From JAFEBO01 sp044221315 (GTDB lineage: Bacteria; Planctomycetota; Phycisphaerae; Phycisphaerales; UBA1924): DNA of 64,000 bases. Position 1 is the stretch's first letter. The number at the start of each line of letters is the position of its first letter. The stretch lies in NCBI GenBank assembly GCA_044221315.1, contig JBGAPK010000003.1, positions 62,001 through 126,000 of the forward strand, in the 5' to 3' direction. A program made the position numbers and the translations under genes. This document shows, piece after piece, positions 40,628 through 51,088 of this stretch. The notes beneath the pieces are model-generated. The model was not told the origin of the DNA. It ran no database searches and saw only the letters and a program-made list of their open reading frames with translations.

Positions 40628-41299
40628 CTAGCCTCCCAGAGCAATCGTCAGCGATGCGAGCACCAGGCCGAGCACGACCATCGAAATCGCGAAGAGCCAC
40701 GGCCTGGTTCCGACGCTCCGCCCGAACACGTATCCGAGCACGGACAGCATCCCGATCGCGATGGCGTTGGACATTCGCAAGGCCGGCATCGCGTCCCGCA
40801 TGAGCAGGAAGGGAATCACCACGGGAAACGTCGCGACGAACACCAGAAGAAAGACTCCCACGGCGCCGATCCAGTCGTTCTTTCTGAGGCCGACGAACCG
40901 CGGCGGTTCGGGCAATTGCGACATTCGCTCGTGGATCGCCTTGTACGTAGTGACGTCGAGGACCGAAGCGACGATCGGCGGCAGGGCGCCCGCGATGATG
41001 CGATGGGCCGCCTCGGAATCGGCCGCCTGGCGCAGAGCACGGAATGTCCTGAGGCTCTGGCCTCTTTCCGCCAGACACCCCATGAGGTACAAGACCGCGT
41101 CGATAATGCCCCACGCGAGGTTGCAACCGAGAGCTCCGATGAGCATCGTGCGGATGTCGTCCCGGCCCGCCTCGGCGATGCTGAGAGATCCGGTAAAGGT
41201 CATGACCATGATCAGCCCGAAGAGCACCTCCGAAATGCGCTCGTTGGGCGTAAGCACTCGTTTGGACAACAGGATTGGGTCTTGCGACGGGTGAATCAT
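40628..41299 (-). CDS. VIT1/CCC1-like membrane protein
   Basis: A 223-aa protein with five hydrophobic segments. The start region LTPNERISEVLFGLIMVMTF with TGSLSIAEAGRDDIRTMLIG resembles proteins annotated as VIT1/CCC1-type vacuolar iron transporters. C-terminal helices are LLVFVATFPVVIPFLLM and SMVVLGLVLASLTIAL. Its stop is followed by the repeat-bearing region. Iron or Mn transport is inferred from the family only. Confidence 0.78.
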   Translation of the reverse strand: MIHPSQDPILLSKRVLTPNERISEVLFGLIMVMTFTGSLSIAEAGRDDIRTMLIGALGCNLAWGIIDAVLYLMGCLAERGQSLRTFRALRQAADSEAAHRIIAGALPPIVASVLDVTTYKAIHERMSQLPEPPRFVGLRKNDWIGAVGVFLLVFVATFPVVIPFLLMRDAMPALRMSNAIAIGMLSVLGYVFGRSVGTRPWLFAISMVVLGLVLASLTIALGG

Positions 41300-41312
41300 C
41301 GGTGCTTCCGCG

Positions 41313-42401
41313 TCAATGGGCGGGCAGGAAGTAGAAGAGCATGGCGAGCATCACGTAGACCGTAATGAGCTGAAACCCTTTGTACCAGTTGGAACGTCCG
41401 TCGCCCGCAACCATCGCGCCGATGAGAACAGTCAGGAATAACGACCCGACCTCGGCGCGGCTGAACGCGAGTTCGAGGGGACGAGGCGCGATGAAAAAGC
41501 TTGCCAGCACCAGCACCGGCGCGACAAAGAGCGCGATCTGGATGCTGCTGCCCATCGCGATTCCCACCGTCAGATCGACCTTGTTCTTCCGGGCCATGGC
41601 GATGGCGGAACCGCTTTCTGCCGCGCCGCCCACGATCGCCAGGAAGACAATCCCGATGAAGGCCTGTGACATCCCCAGCGCCTCGCCCGTTCCCTGCGCC
41701 GCGCCGACGAGGATCTCGCTCATCCATGCCGCGAGCACGGACGCGCCCAGCAGGGTGGCGATCGCCCTGGCAAGCGACCACGCCGGTCCGTGATGTTCAG
41801 TCTCTTCTTCGTCCTTCACCGCGCTCTTGAAAAACTCAGGATGCGTTTTGAGCATGAACACCAGGTAGAGGCAATACGCGACAAGCAGCACAATGGCCGT
41901 GCCGAGGTTGATGAACTTCTGGTCGTGCACTTCGCCCTGGGTCGTGAAGAACCGGCTGAACGCGCTCGGTATGGCGAGGCTGATCGTCGAGATCAGCATC
42001 ATCGAGCTGTAGAGACGCGTCGCGCCCGCGTTGTATTCCTGGTTGTGATGGCGCAATCCCCCAAGAAAGAACGCGACGCCCGTCGCGAGCAGCAGGTTGG
42101 CAAGAACGGCGCCGATGATCGACGCCCGCACCATGTCGAAGTACCCGGCCTTCAGCGCCACCAGCGCGATGATCAACTCGGGCGCGTTGCCGAACGTGGC
42201 GTTCAGCAGGCCGCCGATCGCATCGCCGGTACGCACTGCAAGCTGCTCGGTCGCCTGCACGATCAGACCCGCGATCGGCACGATCGCGAGCGCCGCCGAA
42301 AAGAACAGAACCGGCGCTGGGACGTGCAGGTACTCCAACGCGACGCTGATCGGTATGAACACGAACAGCCAGTTGAGCGAAGGTTTCAGAAAAAGCTTCA
42401 T
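41313..42401 (-). CDS. Calcium/proton exchanger (CaCA family)
   Basis: A 362-aa membrane antiporter. The two alpha repeats carry NATFGNAPELIIALVAL and AAESGSAIAMARKNKVDLTV with GIAMGSSIQIALFVAPVLV, the GNxPE and GS-Q signatures of CAX exchangers. An acidic loop (EEETEHH) lies between halves, as in CAX proteins. ATG 42401 is preferred (MKLFLKPSLNW); upstream residues from 42479 are unconserved. It is 13 bp upstream of the VIT-like gene and probably co-transcribed. Confidence 0.9.
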   Translation of the reverse strand: MKLFLKPSLNWLFVFIPISVALEYLHVPAPVLFFSAALAIVPIAGLIVQATEQLAVRTGDAIGGLLNATFGNAPELIIALVALKAGYFDMVRASIIGAVLANLLLATGVAFFLGGLRHHNQEYNAGATRLYSSMMLISTISLAIPSAFSRFFTTQGEVHDQKFINLGTAIVLLVAYCLYLVFMLKTHPEFFKSAVKDEEETEHHGPAWSLARAIATLLGASVLAAWMSEILVGAAQGTGEALGMSQAFIGIVFLAIVGGAAESGSAIAMARKNKVDLTVGIAMGSSIQIALFVAPVLVLASFFIAPRPLELAFSRAEVGSLFLTVLIGAMVAGDGRSNWYKGFQLITVYVMLAMLFYFLPAH

Positions 42402-43161
42402 CGTGCCGCGGCCGATTTGGGCGCCCGCGCTTGCAGCATATCGGAAATCGTCGGGCCGGGTGGAAATCTGGAAGTCCAAACGACCACTTGGGCCCGCCGA
42501 TTGCCCTCAGGCGAACAAGCACCCCGACCAACCGGCCCGTGCGTGTTAGGCGCCACGCTTCGAGCAGTCGTTACGGAGTAGCGTGACGATACGACCGAAC
42601 AGCCCGTGGCTGTGGATGTCCGACCGTGCGTCCCGGGCGGGGCATTGATTCCCGATTTCAAGATGCCCACGGTCGTTCTTTCTCAAGGTCGAATTCCCGC
42701 CCACCACGAAATCGTCGCGTGAGCGAGATGTGCGCATCCGGCACCGCCCCTCGGTAACGCGTTTCAATTCGGGTGTGCTTAGCCGCCGACCGCCGAGGGG
42801 GCGCGCACGCGGGAAATCCCGGCACCGCACGCGTGCAAGATCGGACAATGCCAGACTCGAGCACGTCGAGCGGGCATATGCTGGCGACTATGGCCGCGGA
42901 ACTCAACGCCGTCGGTGCTCCATTCCCAATTCAACGGGATTCACTCTCGACTCCCGGTCCCATTCGGAACGGCATCTCGCTGGTGTTTCATGCAAACGAC
43001 CATCGAATTGAGTCTCGACCAACCTCAATGCAGGGGGGCAATTTGCCGGTACCGCGTTCTCTCCATTCGCTTCCAACATATGACGTGCTTGGGGCGCCGT
43101 TCCCAGAAGTGTCCAAGACTGCCCATGGCTCCCGCCAGGCCCGGACGGACGGAGTGAATCA
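42402..43161. other. Divergent intergenic region before RND operon
   Basis: About 760 bp between CAX and TolC-like genes. Short frames on both strands lack start signals or family resemblance. No tRNA or clear hairpin seen. Promoters for the divergent units must lie here but none stands out. Confidence 0.55.
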
Positions 43162-44826
43162 ATGAACGATCGCCGCTCCTCCGCCGGGCAACCCCGGCGC
43201 CGCCCGCACGATCGAATTGCCGATCGCCGCAGTCGTTCTATTGCGGGCAGCACCATCCTCGCGTTGCTGCTCGCCGCCGGCGGATGCAAAGTGGGGCCAA
43301 ACTACCAACGGCCCGAAGCAGCGGTCAACGAGTCCTGGCAGGCCCAGATACCTCCGGCCGAGCGAAACGAAGCAAATGTTCGCTGGTGGGAATCCTTCAA
43401 CGACCCGACTCTGACGTCCCTTGTTCAGAACGCCTATGCACAAAATCTGACGTTGAAACAAGCCGGCCTCCGCGTGCTCGAGGCCCGGGCCGCCCTCGGC
43501 ATTTCGGTCGGTCGCTTCTTTCCCCAGACGCAGGAGGCCGTCGGCAGCATCCGGGCGAATCAGGTTAGCCAGAACGACGCCGGCGCCGCCGGACTGGATC
43601 GCTCGTTCTCCCAGGATGCGATCGGCCTGCAGGCAGCGTGGGAACTGGATTTTTGGGGCAAGTTCCGGCGTGGGATTGAAGCCGCGGACGCGGAGGTGCA
43701 GTTCAGCGTCGCCGACTATGACGCGGTCCTGGTCAGCCTCGCCGCCGGGGTGGCTACCGCCTATATCCAGATCCGCTCCTTCGAGGAGAGGTTGATCTAC
43801 ACACGCGCAAACGTTGAATTGCAATCAGAGACTCTCGCCCTCACCCAGACCCGATTCCGGCTTGGCGCCGTTTCCGAGCTGGACGTCTCCACCGCTCGAT
43901 CAACCCTTGCGAACACGCAGGCATTGATACCCGACCAGGAAAACGCCCTGCGCCAGGCCAAGCTCTCGCTGTGCGTGCTGCTGGGACGGACTCCCTCCGA
44001 TCTCGACGCAGAACTTGCGCCTCAACCGGGCAAAGCGATCCTGGTGCCCGAGGCCCCAACCCAGATCGCCGCCGGCATTCCGGCCGACCTTCTCCGTCGG
44101 CGGCCGGACGTCCGTGCCGCCGAACGCAACGCCGCGGCACAGTCCGCACGCATCGGCCAGGCGGTCGCGGACCTTTACCCGCGAATTTCGATCGTCGGAA
44201 CGACAGGATTTGTGAGCAGTACCTACGAGGGCAACATCCAGCCCAAGCTTGGGAATATCTTTGATGCGAATTCCTTTGCGGGCTTCATCGGGTTGCAGGT
44301 GAACTGGCCAATCCTGAATTACGGACGCATCCGGGGCAGCATCCGGGTGCAGGATGCCCGGTACGAGCAGGCGGTCGCCGCATACCAGCAATCCGTGCTG
44401 CAAGCCGCGGGAGAAGTCGAGGGCGGATTGTCCGAGTTCCTCCGAGCGAAGGACCGCGCGGGCTTCCTCTCCGAGGCGGTGGATGCATCGAAGCGAAGCG
44501 CCGAGCTGTCGCTGATCCAGTATCGAGCCGGTGCAGTCGACTTCATCCGCGTCAACAACGCCCAGACCGACCTCGTTACGCAGCAGGACAGCCTGGTCGT
44601 CGCCCGGGCCTCGACCGCCCTCGGAGCGGTCCGCACGTTCCGGGCCCTCGGCGGCGGATGGGAAATCAGGGAAGGCAACGAATTCGTAGATCCGCAGACC
44701 ATCGAACGGATGAGAAACACAACCGACTGGGGCGACGTGGTGAGCCCGAACTGGGACAAGGGCAAGGACCTGGGATTCCCCCGCCCCAAGGAAACGGATC
44801 CGACCCCCACGGGAGAGAACAAGTGA
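43162..44826 (+). CDS. RND efflux outer-membrane lipoprotein (TolC/NodT family)
   Basis: A 554-aa outer membrane factor. Lipobox LLLAAGGCKVGPNYQRP with Cys near residue 37 is followed by two efflux repeats (RWWESFNDPTLTSLVQNAYA and GLQVNWPILNYGRIRGSIRV). GIPADLLRRRPDVRAAERN is a strong NodT/OprM signature. It is the first gene of the RND operon; its TGA overlaps the adaptor GTG. Confidence 0.95.
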   Translation: MNDRRSSAGQPRRRPHDRIADRRSRSIAGSTILALLLAAGGCKVGPNYQRPEAAVNESWQAQIPPAERNEANVRWWESFNDPTLTSLVQNAYAQNLTLKQAGLRVLEARAALGISVGRFFPQTQEAVGSIRANQVSQNDAGAAGLDRSFSQDAIGLQAAWELDFWGKFRRGIEAADAEVQFSVADYDAVLVSLAAGVATAYIQIRSFEERLIYTRANVELQSETLALTQTRFRLGAVSELDVSTARSTLANTQALIPDQENALRQAKLSLCVLLGRTPSDLDAELAPQPGKAILVPEAPTQIAAGIPADLLRRRPDVRAAERNAAAQSARIGQAVADLYPRISIVGTTGFVSSTYEGNIQPKLGNIFDANSFAGFIGLQVNWPILNYGRIRGSIRVQDARYEQAVAAYQQSVLQAAGEVEGGLSEFLRAKDRAGFLSEAVDASKRSAELSLIQYRAGAVDFIRVNNAQTDLVTQQDSLVVARASTALGAVRTFRALGGGWEIREGNEFVDPQTIERMRNTTDWGDVVSPNWDKGKDLGFPRPKETDPTPTGENK

Positions 44827-46034
44827 CCAACCGGAATCAACCTCCGCTCTTCGGGCCGCGGCAGCGCCCGAGCGTTCGATCCGCCGGCGCAGTGCTCTTG
44901 GCGATTCTCGCCGTCGGTGGAGGCTGCAAGAAGGAAAACAAGGCCAACGCCTATGCCCCCCCGCCGCCGCCCGAGGTAATCGTCGCCAAACCCGTGGAAC
45001 GCGATGTTGTCAAGTACCTCACGTACACCGGCACCATCGACCCCTCAGAAACAGTTGACCTTCGCGCCCGCGTGCAGGGGTTCCTCGAGAAGGTCAACTT
45101 CGAGCCCGGCCAGCGGGTCAAGAAGGGCGAAGTGCTCTTCGAGATCGACAAACGCCAATTCCAGGCCATTGTGGATCAGGCCAAAGCCAACGTCTTGGCA
45201 AAGAAGGCGGCTTACGAAGGCGCCGCAAACGACGCCCGCCTTGCCAAGGAGTTGGCGGATCAGCGTGCCGGGCCGGAGATCGACGCCGTGATCAAGGCGG
45301 CAAGACGCGACGTCGCCAAAGCCGAAATCGCCCGCGCCGAGGCGGACCTCGTTGCGGCACAATTGAATCTGGACTACTGCACGGTTGTCTCTCCGATCGA
45401 CGGACGGATCAGTGAGAACTACGTCGATATTGGAAACCTCGTCGGCCGCAGCGAGCCCACGCTGCTGGCGACCATCGTCCAATCCACCCCCGCGTACGTC
45501 TCGCTCGATGTCAGCGAAGCAGACGTTCTCGAGGTGAAGCGCAACGAGGGAGCGGCGAACAAGGACAATAAGACCGAACCCGGGCAGATAAGCCCGGGAA
45601 AGTGGCGCCCGTGCGAACTCGCCCTGGCCGACCAGTCCGAATTCAAGACCCCCGGACACGTTGACTACGTCGATCCGAAGTTGAACTCCCAGACGGGGAC
45701 TCTGCGTGTCCGAACGGTGTACGAGAACGCCGACGAGAACCTCCTTCCCGGCCTGTTCGCCCGGATTCGGTTCCCAATGTCCTCCAAGAAATCGCTTGTA
45801 GTGCCCGACGCAGCACTCCTGAGCGATCAGCAGGGCCGATACGCCATGGTCGTCAACGCCAAGGACGAAGTGGAATCCCGCCGCGTTCGTGTCGGCACGC
45901 TCGACGGCACCATGCGGGTGGTGGAGGAAGGGCTCACGCCAGAAGACCGGGTCATCGTGCTGGGCGTGCTCAAAGCGCGGCCGGGCTCCAAGGTCACCCC
46001 CAAGGTCGAGACGCAGGCCGCCGCCGGGCGCTGA
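44823..46034 (+). CDS. RND efflux periplasmic adaptor (membrane fusion protein)
   Basis: A 403-aa lipoprotein; lipobox AVGGGCKK. The HlyD/AcrA-type motif is VDLRARVQGFLEKVNFEPGQ followed by RVKKGEVLFEIDKRQF, a helical hairpin, and a lipoyl/beta-barrel LDYCTVVSPIDGRIS. GTG 44823 overlaps the TolC stop (GTGA). It links the RND pump to the outer-membrane channel. Confidence 0.95.
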   Translation: MTNRNQPPLFGPRQRPSVRSAGAVLLAILAVGGGCKKENKANAYAPPPPPEVIVAKPVERDVVKYLTYTGTIDPSETVDLRARVQGFLEKVNFEPGQRVKKGEVLFEIDKRQFQAIVDQAKANVLAKKAAYEGAANDARLAKELADQRAGPEIDAVIKAARRDVAKAEIARAEADLVAAQLNLDYCTVVSPIDGRISENYVDIGNLVGRSEPTLLATIVQSTPAYVSLDVSEADVLEVKRNEGAANKDNKTEPGQISPGKWRPCELALADQSEFKTPGHVDYVDPKLNSQTGTLRVRTVYENADENLLPGLFARIRFPMSSKKSLVVPDAALLSDQQGRYAMVVNAKDEVESRRVRVGTLDGTMRVVEEGLTPEDRVIVLGVLKARPGSKVTPKVETQAAAGR

Positions 46035-46040
46035 GGAGGC

Positions 46041-49000
46041 ATGATGCTCGCCGAATTTCCGGTCCGCCGCCCGATTGTGTCCATGGTGATCTCGATCCTG
46101 ATCGTGATCATGGGCGTCGTGGCCTATCCGACACTACCGGTCGCGCAGTACCCGGATATCACGCCGCCCGTCGTACAGGTGACAACCACCTACCCCGGCG
46201 CCAGTGCGCAGGTCGTGGCCGACACGGTCGCCTCGCCCATCGAGCAGCAGGTCAACGGCGTGCCCGGCATGATCTACATGGAGAGCACGTCGGCGAGCGA
46301 CGGCTCCTACACGCTCAAAGTGACGTTCGAGCTCGGAACCAAGATCGATATCGCTTCGGTGCTCGTGCAGAATCGGGTGAGCATCGCCCTGCCCAAACTC
46401 CCCGATGAAGTCAAGAAGCAGGGCGTCACCACCGACAAAGTATCGTCGAACATCATCTGCGTCCTGGCGCTGGCGCCCAAAGACGCCAAAGCGGCCGAGA
46501 AGTACGACGACCTATTCATCTCCAACTACCTCACCATCAACGTCTTCGACGAGATCAAGCGAATCAACGGCGTCGGCGACGCGAAAATCTTCCCGGTCAA
46601 AGACTACGGAATCCGCCTCTGGCTGGACCCTGAGAAACTCAAGGCGCGTGACCTGACGACAATGGATGTCATCAACGCTCTCAGAGAGCAGAACGTCCAG
46701 GTCGCGGCCGGCGCGATCGGCCAGCCTCCGGCGCCCACCGGCCAAGCCTACCAGTACAACGTTTCAACACTCGGGCGGCTCAACAGTGTTGATGAGTTCG
46801 AAAACGTCGTCGTGCGCGCCGCGGGCAACCGCATCATCAAAGTGAAGGATGTGGCCCGGGTCGAGCTCGGTGGAAAGTCCTACGACCTGCTGGCTCGATA
46901 CAAAGGCGTCCCAGCCGGGGCCATGGTCGTGTACCAGGCGCCGGGCGGCAACGCGGTGAAAGTTGCCGATTTGGTTACCCGCCTGCTCGACCGGAAGAAA
47001 GAGTCGCTGCCGGACGGCCTCGCCTTTGAGATCATCTACGACACGTCGAAGTTCGTGCTCACCGCGATCGAAGAGGTCTATCACACGTTCTTTGAAGCTT
47101 TGGCGCTGGTCCTGGCGGTGGTGGTCATTTTCCTCGGAAGCCTGCGGCTTTCGGTGATCCCCATGATCGCGATCCCCGTTTCGATCATCGGCAGCCTGTT
47201 CTTTGCGAAGCTGTTTGGCTTCTCACTCAATCTTCCGGTGCTCTTCGGCCTCGTCGTTGCGATCGGCATCGTGGTGGATGACGCCATCGTCGTGGTTGAA
47301 AACGTCGAGGCAGTGATGAAACAGTCGCACCTTCCTCCAAAAGAAGCCACGATCAAGGCGATGAAGGAAGTGCTCACTCCGGTGATCAGCATCACGACGG
47401 TGCTGATGGCGGTGTTCATCCCGACCGCGTTCCTGCCCGGCATCAGCGGCCAGCTGTTCCAGCAGTTCGCGCTGACGATCGCCGCCAGCACGTTCCTCAG
47501 CGGGGTATGCGCCATCACGCTCACGCCCGCGTTGTGCGGCGTGATTCTGAAGCCGCACAAGGAAGGGCACAAGCCTTTCATCCTCGTTCGTTGGTTCAAC
47601 AATGGCTTCGACGCTCTTTCGAACGGCTACGCACGCTTCATCAAGTTTCTGGTGCACCCCGCGGTCGTGGTCTTCACGCTCGCGGGTTTCGCGGCCTGCA
47701 TGTTTGCTGTTGCCTGGACGTTTACAAAGGTTCCGACGGGCTTTGTTCCCAACGAGGACCGCGGCATGTTGTTCGTCGAGGTGTGGATGCCCGACGCCTC
47801 TTCACAGGAACGAACGCTGGCGGCGGTTGTCAAGGTGGAGAAGATTCTGGCGGAGACCGAAGGAGTGCGGAACTACTGCGCTCTCCCCGGATACTCAACG
47901 ATCAACCTCAACGGATCCAATTACGCATTGTTCTTCGTGGGGTTGGAAGGCTGGGATGAACGCCTTCCCAAGGGACGCGATCTCACCACCATCATGTCGG
48001 AAGTGCGAAGGAAAACCGCCGAGATCCCCGACGGCCTTTGCATCGTCTTCTCACTCCCGGCGATCGACGGCTTGGGCAGCGCGTCCGGCTTCGATCTGCG
48101 CGTGCAGGATCGGGCGGGCATCGGGCGCCAGGCGATGGGAGAGGTTGTCCGGACCCTTGTCGCCGACGGAAATGCCCAGTCCAAATTGCGCGGCGTCAAC
48201 AGCGCGTACCGCGCGGCCGTTCCTCAGCTTTTCGCTGATATCGATCGCGAAAAGGTCAAAAAACTTGGCATCCCGCTCCAGGATGTCTTTTCAACCATGT
48301 CGGGTTACCTCGCGGCCGCGTACGTCAACGACTTCAATCTGTTCGGCCGCACGTGGCAGGTGAGCGTTTCGGCCGACAGCCGATTCCGTGCCGTCCGAGA
48401 GGACATCACGCGACTGGAAGTCCGCAAGCCCGACGGAACAATGGTCCCGCTCGGTTCTCTGATGACCATCAAGGAAACGATGGGCGCAGACCGTGTGGTG
48501 CGATACAACATCTTCCCCGCGGCGGTCGTGCAGGGTCAGCCCGCACCAGGCGTTTCCTCGGGCGAAAGTCTCGCGGTGGTCGAAAGCATGGCGAATGCGA
48601 CACTGCCACCGGGCATGACCTACGAATGGACGACTCTGTCGTATCAGGAAAAGCTGGTCGGAAACCAGGCGATCATCGTGTTCTCGCTGGCGCTTCTGCT
48701 GGTCTACCTCATTCTCGCGGCGCTCTACGAAAGCTGGTTCACCCCTCTTTCAGTCGTGCTGTCCATTCCAATGGCCGTTTTCGGCGCAATGTCCGGATTG
48801 ATGTACCGCGGCATGGACAACAACATCTACACCCAGGTCGGTCTGGTTGTACTCGTCGGCCTCGGCGCGAAGAACGCGATCCTTATCGTTGAATTCGCCA
48901 AGGCCTATCGCGAACAGGGAAAGCCCATCGTCGAGTCCGCCGTTGAAGCCTCCCGCCAGCGCCTCCGCCCCATCCTCATGACCGCCCTCGCGTTCATCCT

Positions 49001-49226
49001 CGGCGTGCTGCCCCTGATGATCGCCACCGGCGCCGGCGCCGCAAGCCGCCAGGCCATCGGCACCGCCGTCTTCTTCGGCATGATCGGCAACACCTTCCTG
49101 GGCCTCATCTTCACGCCGGTGCTCTACGTCGTCATCCAGGCAGTCACGGAAAAAGTGCTCGGCATCCGCCCGCACGCTCCCGCGAATAGCGATACCGCGC
49201 CGAACGCCGCCGCTTCGCACGCCTGA
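46041..49226 (+). CDS. RND multidrug efflux permease (HAE1 family)
   Basis: A 1061-aa inner-membrane proton antiporter. It has the twelve-helix RND pattern with PTLPVAQYPDITPPVVQVTT, the proton-relay DD in VAIGIVVDDAIVVVENVE, LVYLILAALYESWFTPLSVV, GLGAKNAILIVEFAKAYRE and the terminal EKVLGIRPH tail. A GAGGAGG Shine-Dalgarno precedes tandem ATGs; the second (46044) has the better spacing. Third gene of a complete tripartite system. No TetR or MarR regulator adjoins it. Confidence 0.97.
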   Translation: MMLAEFPVRRPIVSMVISILIVIMGVVAYPTLPVAQYPDITPPVVQVTTTYPGASAQVVADTVASPIEQQVNGVPGMIYMESTSASDGSYTLKVTFELGTKIDIASVLVQNRVSIALPKLPDEVKKQGVTTDKVSSNIICVLALAPKDAKAAEKYDDLFISNYLTINVFDEIKRINGVGDAKIFPVKDYGIRLWLDPEKLKARDLTTMDVINALREQNVQVAAGAIGQPPAPTGQAYQYNVSTLGRLNSVDEFENVVVRAAGNRIIKVKDVARVELGGKSYDLLARYKGVPAGAMVVYQAPGGNAVKVADLVTRLLDRKKESLPDGLAFEIIYDTSKFVLTAIEEVYHTFFEALALVLAVVVIFLGSLRLSVIPMIAIPVSIIGSLFFAKLFGFSLNLPVLFGLVVAIGIVVDDAIVVVENVEAVMKQSHLPPKEATIKAMKEVLTPVISITTVLMAVFIPTAFLPGISGQLFQQFALTIAASTFLSGVCAITLTPALCGVILKPHKEGHKPFILVRWFNNGFDALSNGYARFIKFLVHPAVVVFTLAGFAACMFAVAWTFTKVPTGFVPNEDRGMLFVEVWMPDASSQERTLAAVVKVEKILAETEGVRNYCALPGYSTINLNGSNYALFFVGLEGWDERLPKGRDLTTIMSEVRRKTAEIPDGLCIVFSLPAIDGLGSASGFDLRVQDRAGIGRQAMGEVVRTLVADGNAQSKLRGVNSAYRAAVPQLFADIDREKVKKLGIPLQDVFSTMSGYLAAAYVNDFNLFGRTWQVSVSADSRFRAVREDITRLEVRKPDGTMVPLGSLMTIKETMGADRVVRYNIFPAAVVQGQPAPGVSSGESLAVVESMANATLPPGMTYEWTTLSYQEKLVGNQAIIVFSLALLLVYLILAALYESWFTPLSVVLSIPMAVFGAMSGLMYRGMDNNIYTQVGLVVLVGLGAKNAILIVEFAKAYREQGKPIVESAVEASRQRLRPILMTALAFILGVLPLMIATGAGAASRQAIGTAVFFGMIGNTFLGLIFTPVLYVVIQAVTEKVLGIRPHAPANSDTAPNAAASHA

Positions 49227-49397
49227 GCCGACGGCACGCTGCTCAGAACTTGAACCAGTCCCGAACGGGCACATTTGGCAGCATTCGTTGTGCGACAACG
49301 CCCTCGGGCAAATTCGATATCAAGCAAATTTCCCCGTTGAACGCGATCGTTCCGTACGCGATACTCATGGACGCGACCATCCGACGCGGAGGGACCA

Positions 49398-50237
49398 ATG
49401 TATGCGAGACGTGCATACGGATCGATGCCTTGCTGCGGTATTCCGCGCGATCGGGCTGCCCTCCTTTTCGCCACGTGCTGCGTTCTCCCGTCCGCCTTTG
49501 CCGCATCGCATCAAGGCCCTCCAGTTCGCCGGATACACGCGATTCTCACCCACGAGCGTGCTGGGGTTCTAATTCGGTCGCTTGAGCGCTGGCGGCAGGG
49601 CCTTCGAATTGCTCTGGCAGGCGTCATCTCCCTCAACGCATTGGGGCTGACGGTCTACAGCGCAATTCTCACGAAGGAAGCCTGCCGCAACCCCCCTCCG
49701 GCCGTGGTCCAGACGATTCCGATCCCCGAACCGCCGATTCCTCAAGCGGGCTTGGCCTCGCCAAGCGCCGACCCGGCCCCGCCAACCGCTCTTCCATTTA
49801 CCACCGCCGACCCGCAGGACGCCGCGCCCAATTCAAAGGTTCTTCCCGCCGGAACCCGCTTCTTCGACGGGCGCCCGATCCGTGCCGTCCGGACACTCCG
49901 CATGATCGTGACCGCTTACAGCCCCGACTACCGATCCTGCGGGCCTTCCGCCGACGGCCGTACCGCCACTCTCCATCACGTTTCGACAAACGGCGGAAAG
50001 TTGATCGCCGCCGACCCACGCGTGCTGCCGTACGGATCACTCGTGAACATCCCGGGTTATCGCGATGGCGACGTCGTGCCCGTGCTCGATTGCGGCAGCC
50101 GCATCAAGGGCCGCCGGCTGGACGTCCTTTTCCCGAGCCATGCCGAAGCCCGGCATTGGGGCGTGAAAACGATTTCGGTCGCGGTATGGGAATACGCCGA
50201 CGGAAAGCCGCCCGGGAATCCACGTCGGCAACGCTGA
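49398..50237 (+). CDS. 3D domain protein, membrane-anchored
   Basis: A 279-aa protein. A hydrophobic segment near residues 70-90 (LRIALAGVISLNALGLTVYS), a Pro-rich spacer and a C-terminal 3D domain (VTAYSPDYRSCGPSADG, AADPRVLPYGSLVNIPG, PVLDCGSRIKGRRLDVLFP) with the three conserved aspartates. The family includes peptidoglycan lytic enzymes related to MltA. ATG 49398 has a strong GGAGGG Shine-Dalgarno. Periplasmic location is inferred from the anchor. Confidence 0.82.
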   Translation: MYARRAYGSMPCCGIPRDRAALLFATCCVLPSAFAASHQGPPVRRIHAILTHERAGVLIRSLERWRQGLRIALAGVISLNALGLTVYSAILTKEACRNPPPAVVQTIPIPEPPIPQAGLASPSADPAPPTALPFTTADPQDAAPNSKVLPAGTRFFDGRPIRAVRTLRMIVTAYSPDYRSCGPSADGRTATLHHVSTNGGKLIAADPRVLPYGSLVNIPGYRDGDVVPVLDCGSRIKGRRLDVLFPSHAEARHWGVKTISVAVWEYADGKPPGNPRRQR

Positions 50238-50342
50238 GTTCGCGATGGCGTTGCGCGGGCAGCTGGAACCACCTGCGTGGCAAGGTCTGATACCGCTTGC
50301 TGCGCAAGGCGAGGGGTATCGGTCCGAGGCTATTGTCTTGCT

Positions 50343-50993
50343 ATGAGCAAACCCACGCACGCCCTGGTAGCACTCGGTCTCGCGTTTTCGGTTCTTGGAT
50401 GCGAGCGTGAACAGCCTCCCGCGCCGAAGTCCGTGCAGTCGGTTCCGGGCGCATCTTCCGCACAGACACCGGCGCCGAGTTCGGGAGGCATGGCGAACGC
50501 CCCCCAATTCGCGCCCAACCCTGTGCCCGTCGCGACGGCGAACGGCCAAATCTCCATCGCGGGAGTCGCATTCAACGTTCCCGACGGCTGGAAGCAGGTC
50601 CCCCCCGCGAACCAGATGCGCCTTGCCGAGCTTTCGGTTCCGGACCCCTCCGGCGACGCGGCCAAAGCGTGCACCGTTGTTTTCACCTCCGCCGGCGGCG
50701 ATGTCGAGTCGAACATCACGCGCTGGGCCAATCAGATGAAGGACGCGGGGGGCAACGCCCCGACGGCCAAGCCCGTCAAGCGTGAAATCGGAGGGCTGAC
50801 CGTGCACACCGTCGAGCTCGCGGGCGCTTTTCAGGGAATGGGTGAGGCACCTAAATCCGACTGGATGCTCCGAGGTGCGATCATCGAGTCACCGGCGGGC
50901 TTGGTCTTCGTCAAGATGACCGGCCCGCAGGCGACCATGAAGTCGGCCTCGGCCGGCTGGTCCGGGATGATCGATAGCATCAAAAAGCAGTAA
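50343..50993 (+). CDS. Predicted lipoprotein of unknown function
   Basis: A 217-aa protein with a lipobox ending VLGC (ALVALGLAFSVLGCEREQPP) and a Pro/Ala-rich linker to residue 70. The soluble domain includes ISIAGVAFNVPDGWKQVPPA, AKACTVVFTSAGGDVESNIT and KREIGGLTVHTVELAGAFQG. I do not recognise the family. Start 50343 opens the signal; an in-frame upstream start at 50277 is unlikely. Confidence 0.7.
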   Translation: MSKPTHALVALGLAFSVLGCEREQPPAPKSVQSVPGASSAQTPAPSSGGMANAPQFAPNPVPVATANGQISIAGVAFNVPDGWKQVPPANQMRLAELSVPDPSGDAAKACTVVFTSAGGDVESNITRWANQMKDAGGNAPTAKPVKREIGGLTVHTVELAGAFQGMGEAPKSDWMLRGAIIESPAGLVFVKMTGPQATMKSASAGWSGMIDSIKKQ

Positions 50994-51088
50994 TCGTGCT
51001 CCTGTCATATCTGGTTGACTCTTCGTGGTAGGCTGTGGCTGCGACGGATGGGCTTTCCATCGCGCCGCGAGCGCCGGGGCACACCAAC

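Noticed and set aside
42915..43157. 80-codon frame in the intergenic region before the RND operon
   Set aside because: No start signal and no recognisable sequence; treated as chance.
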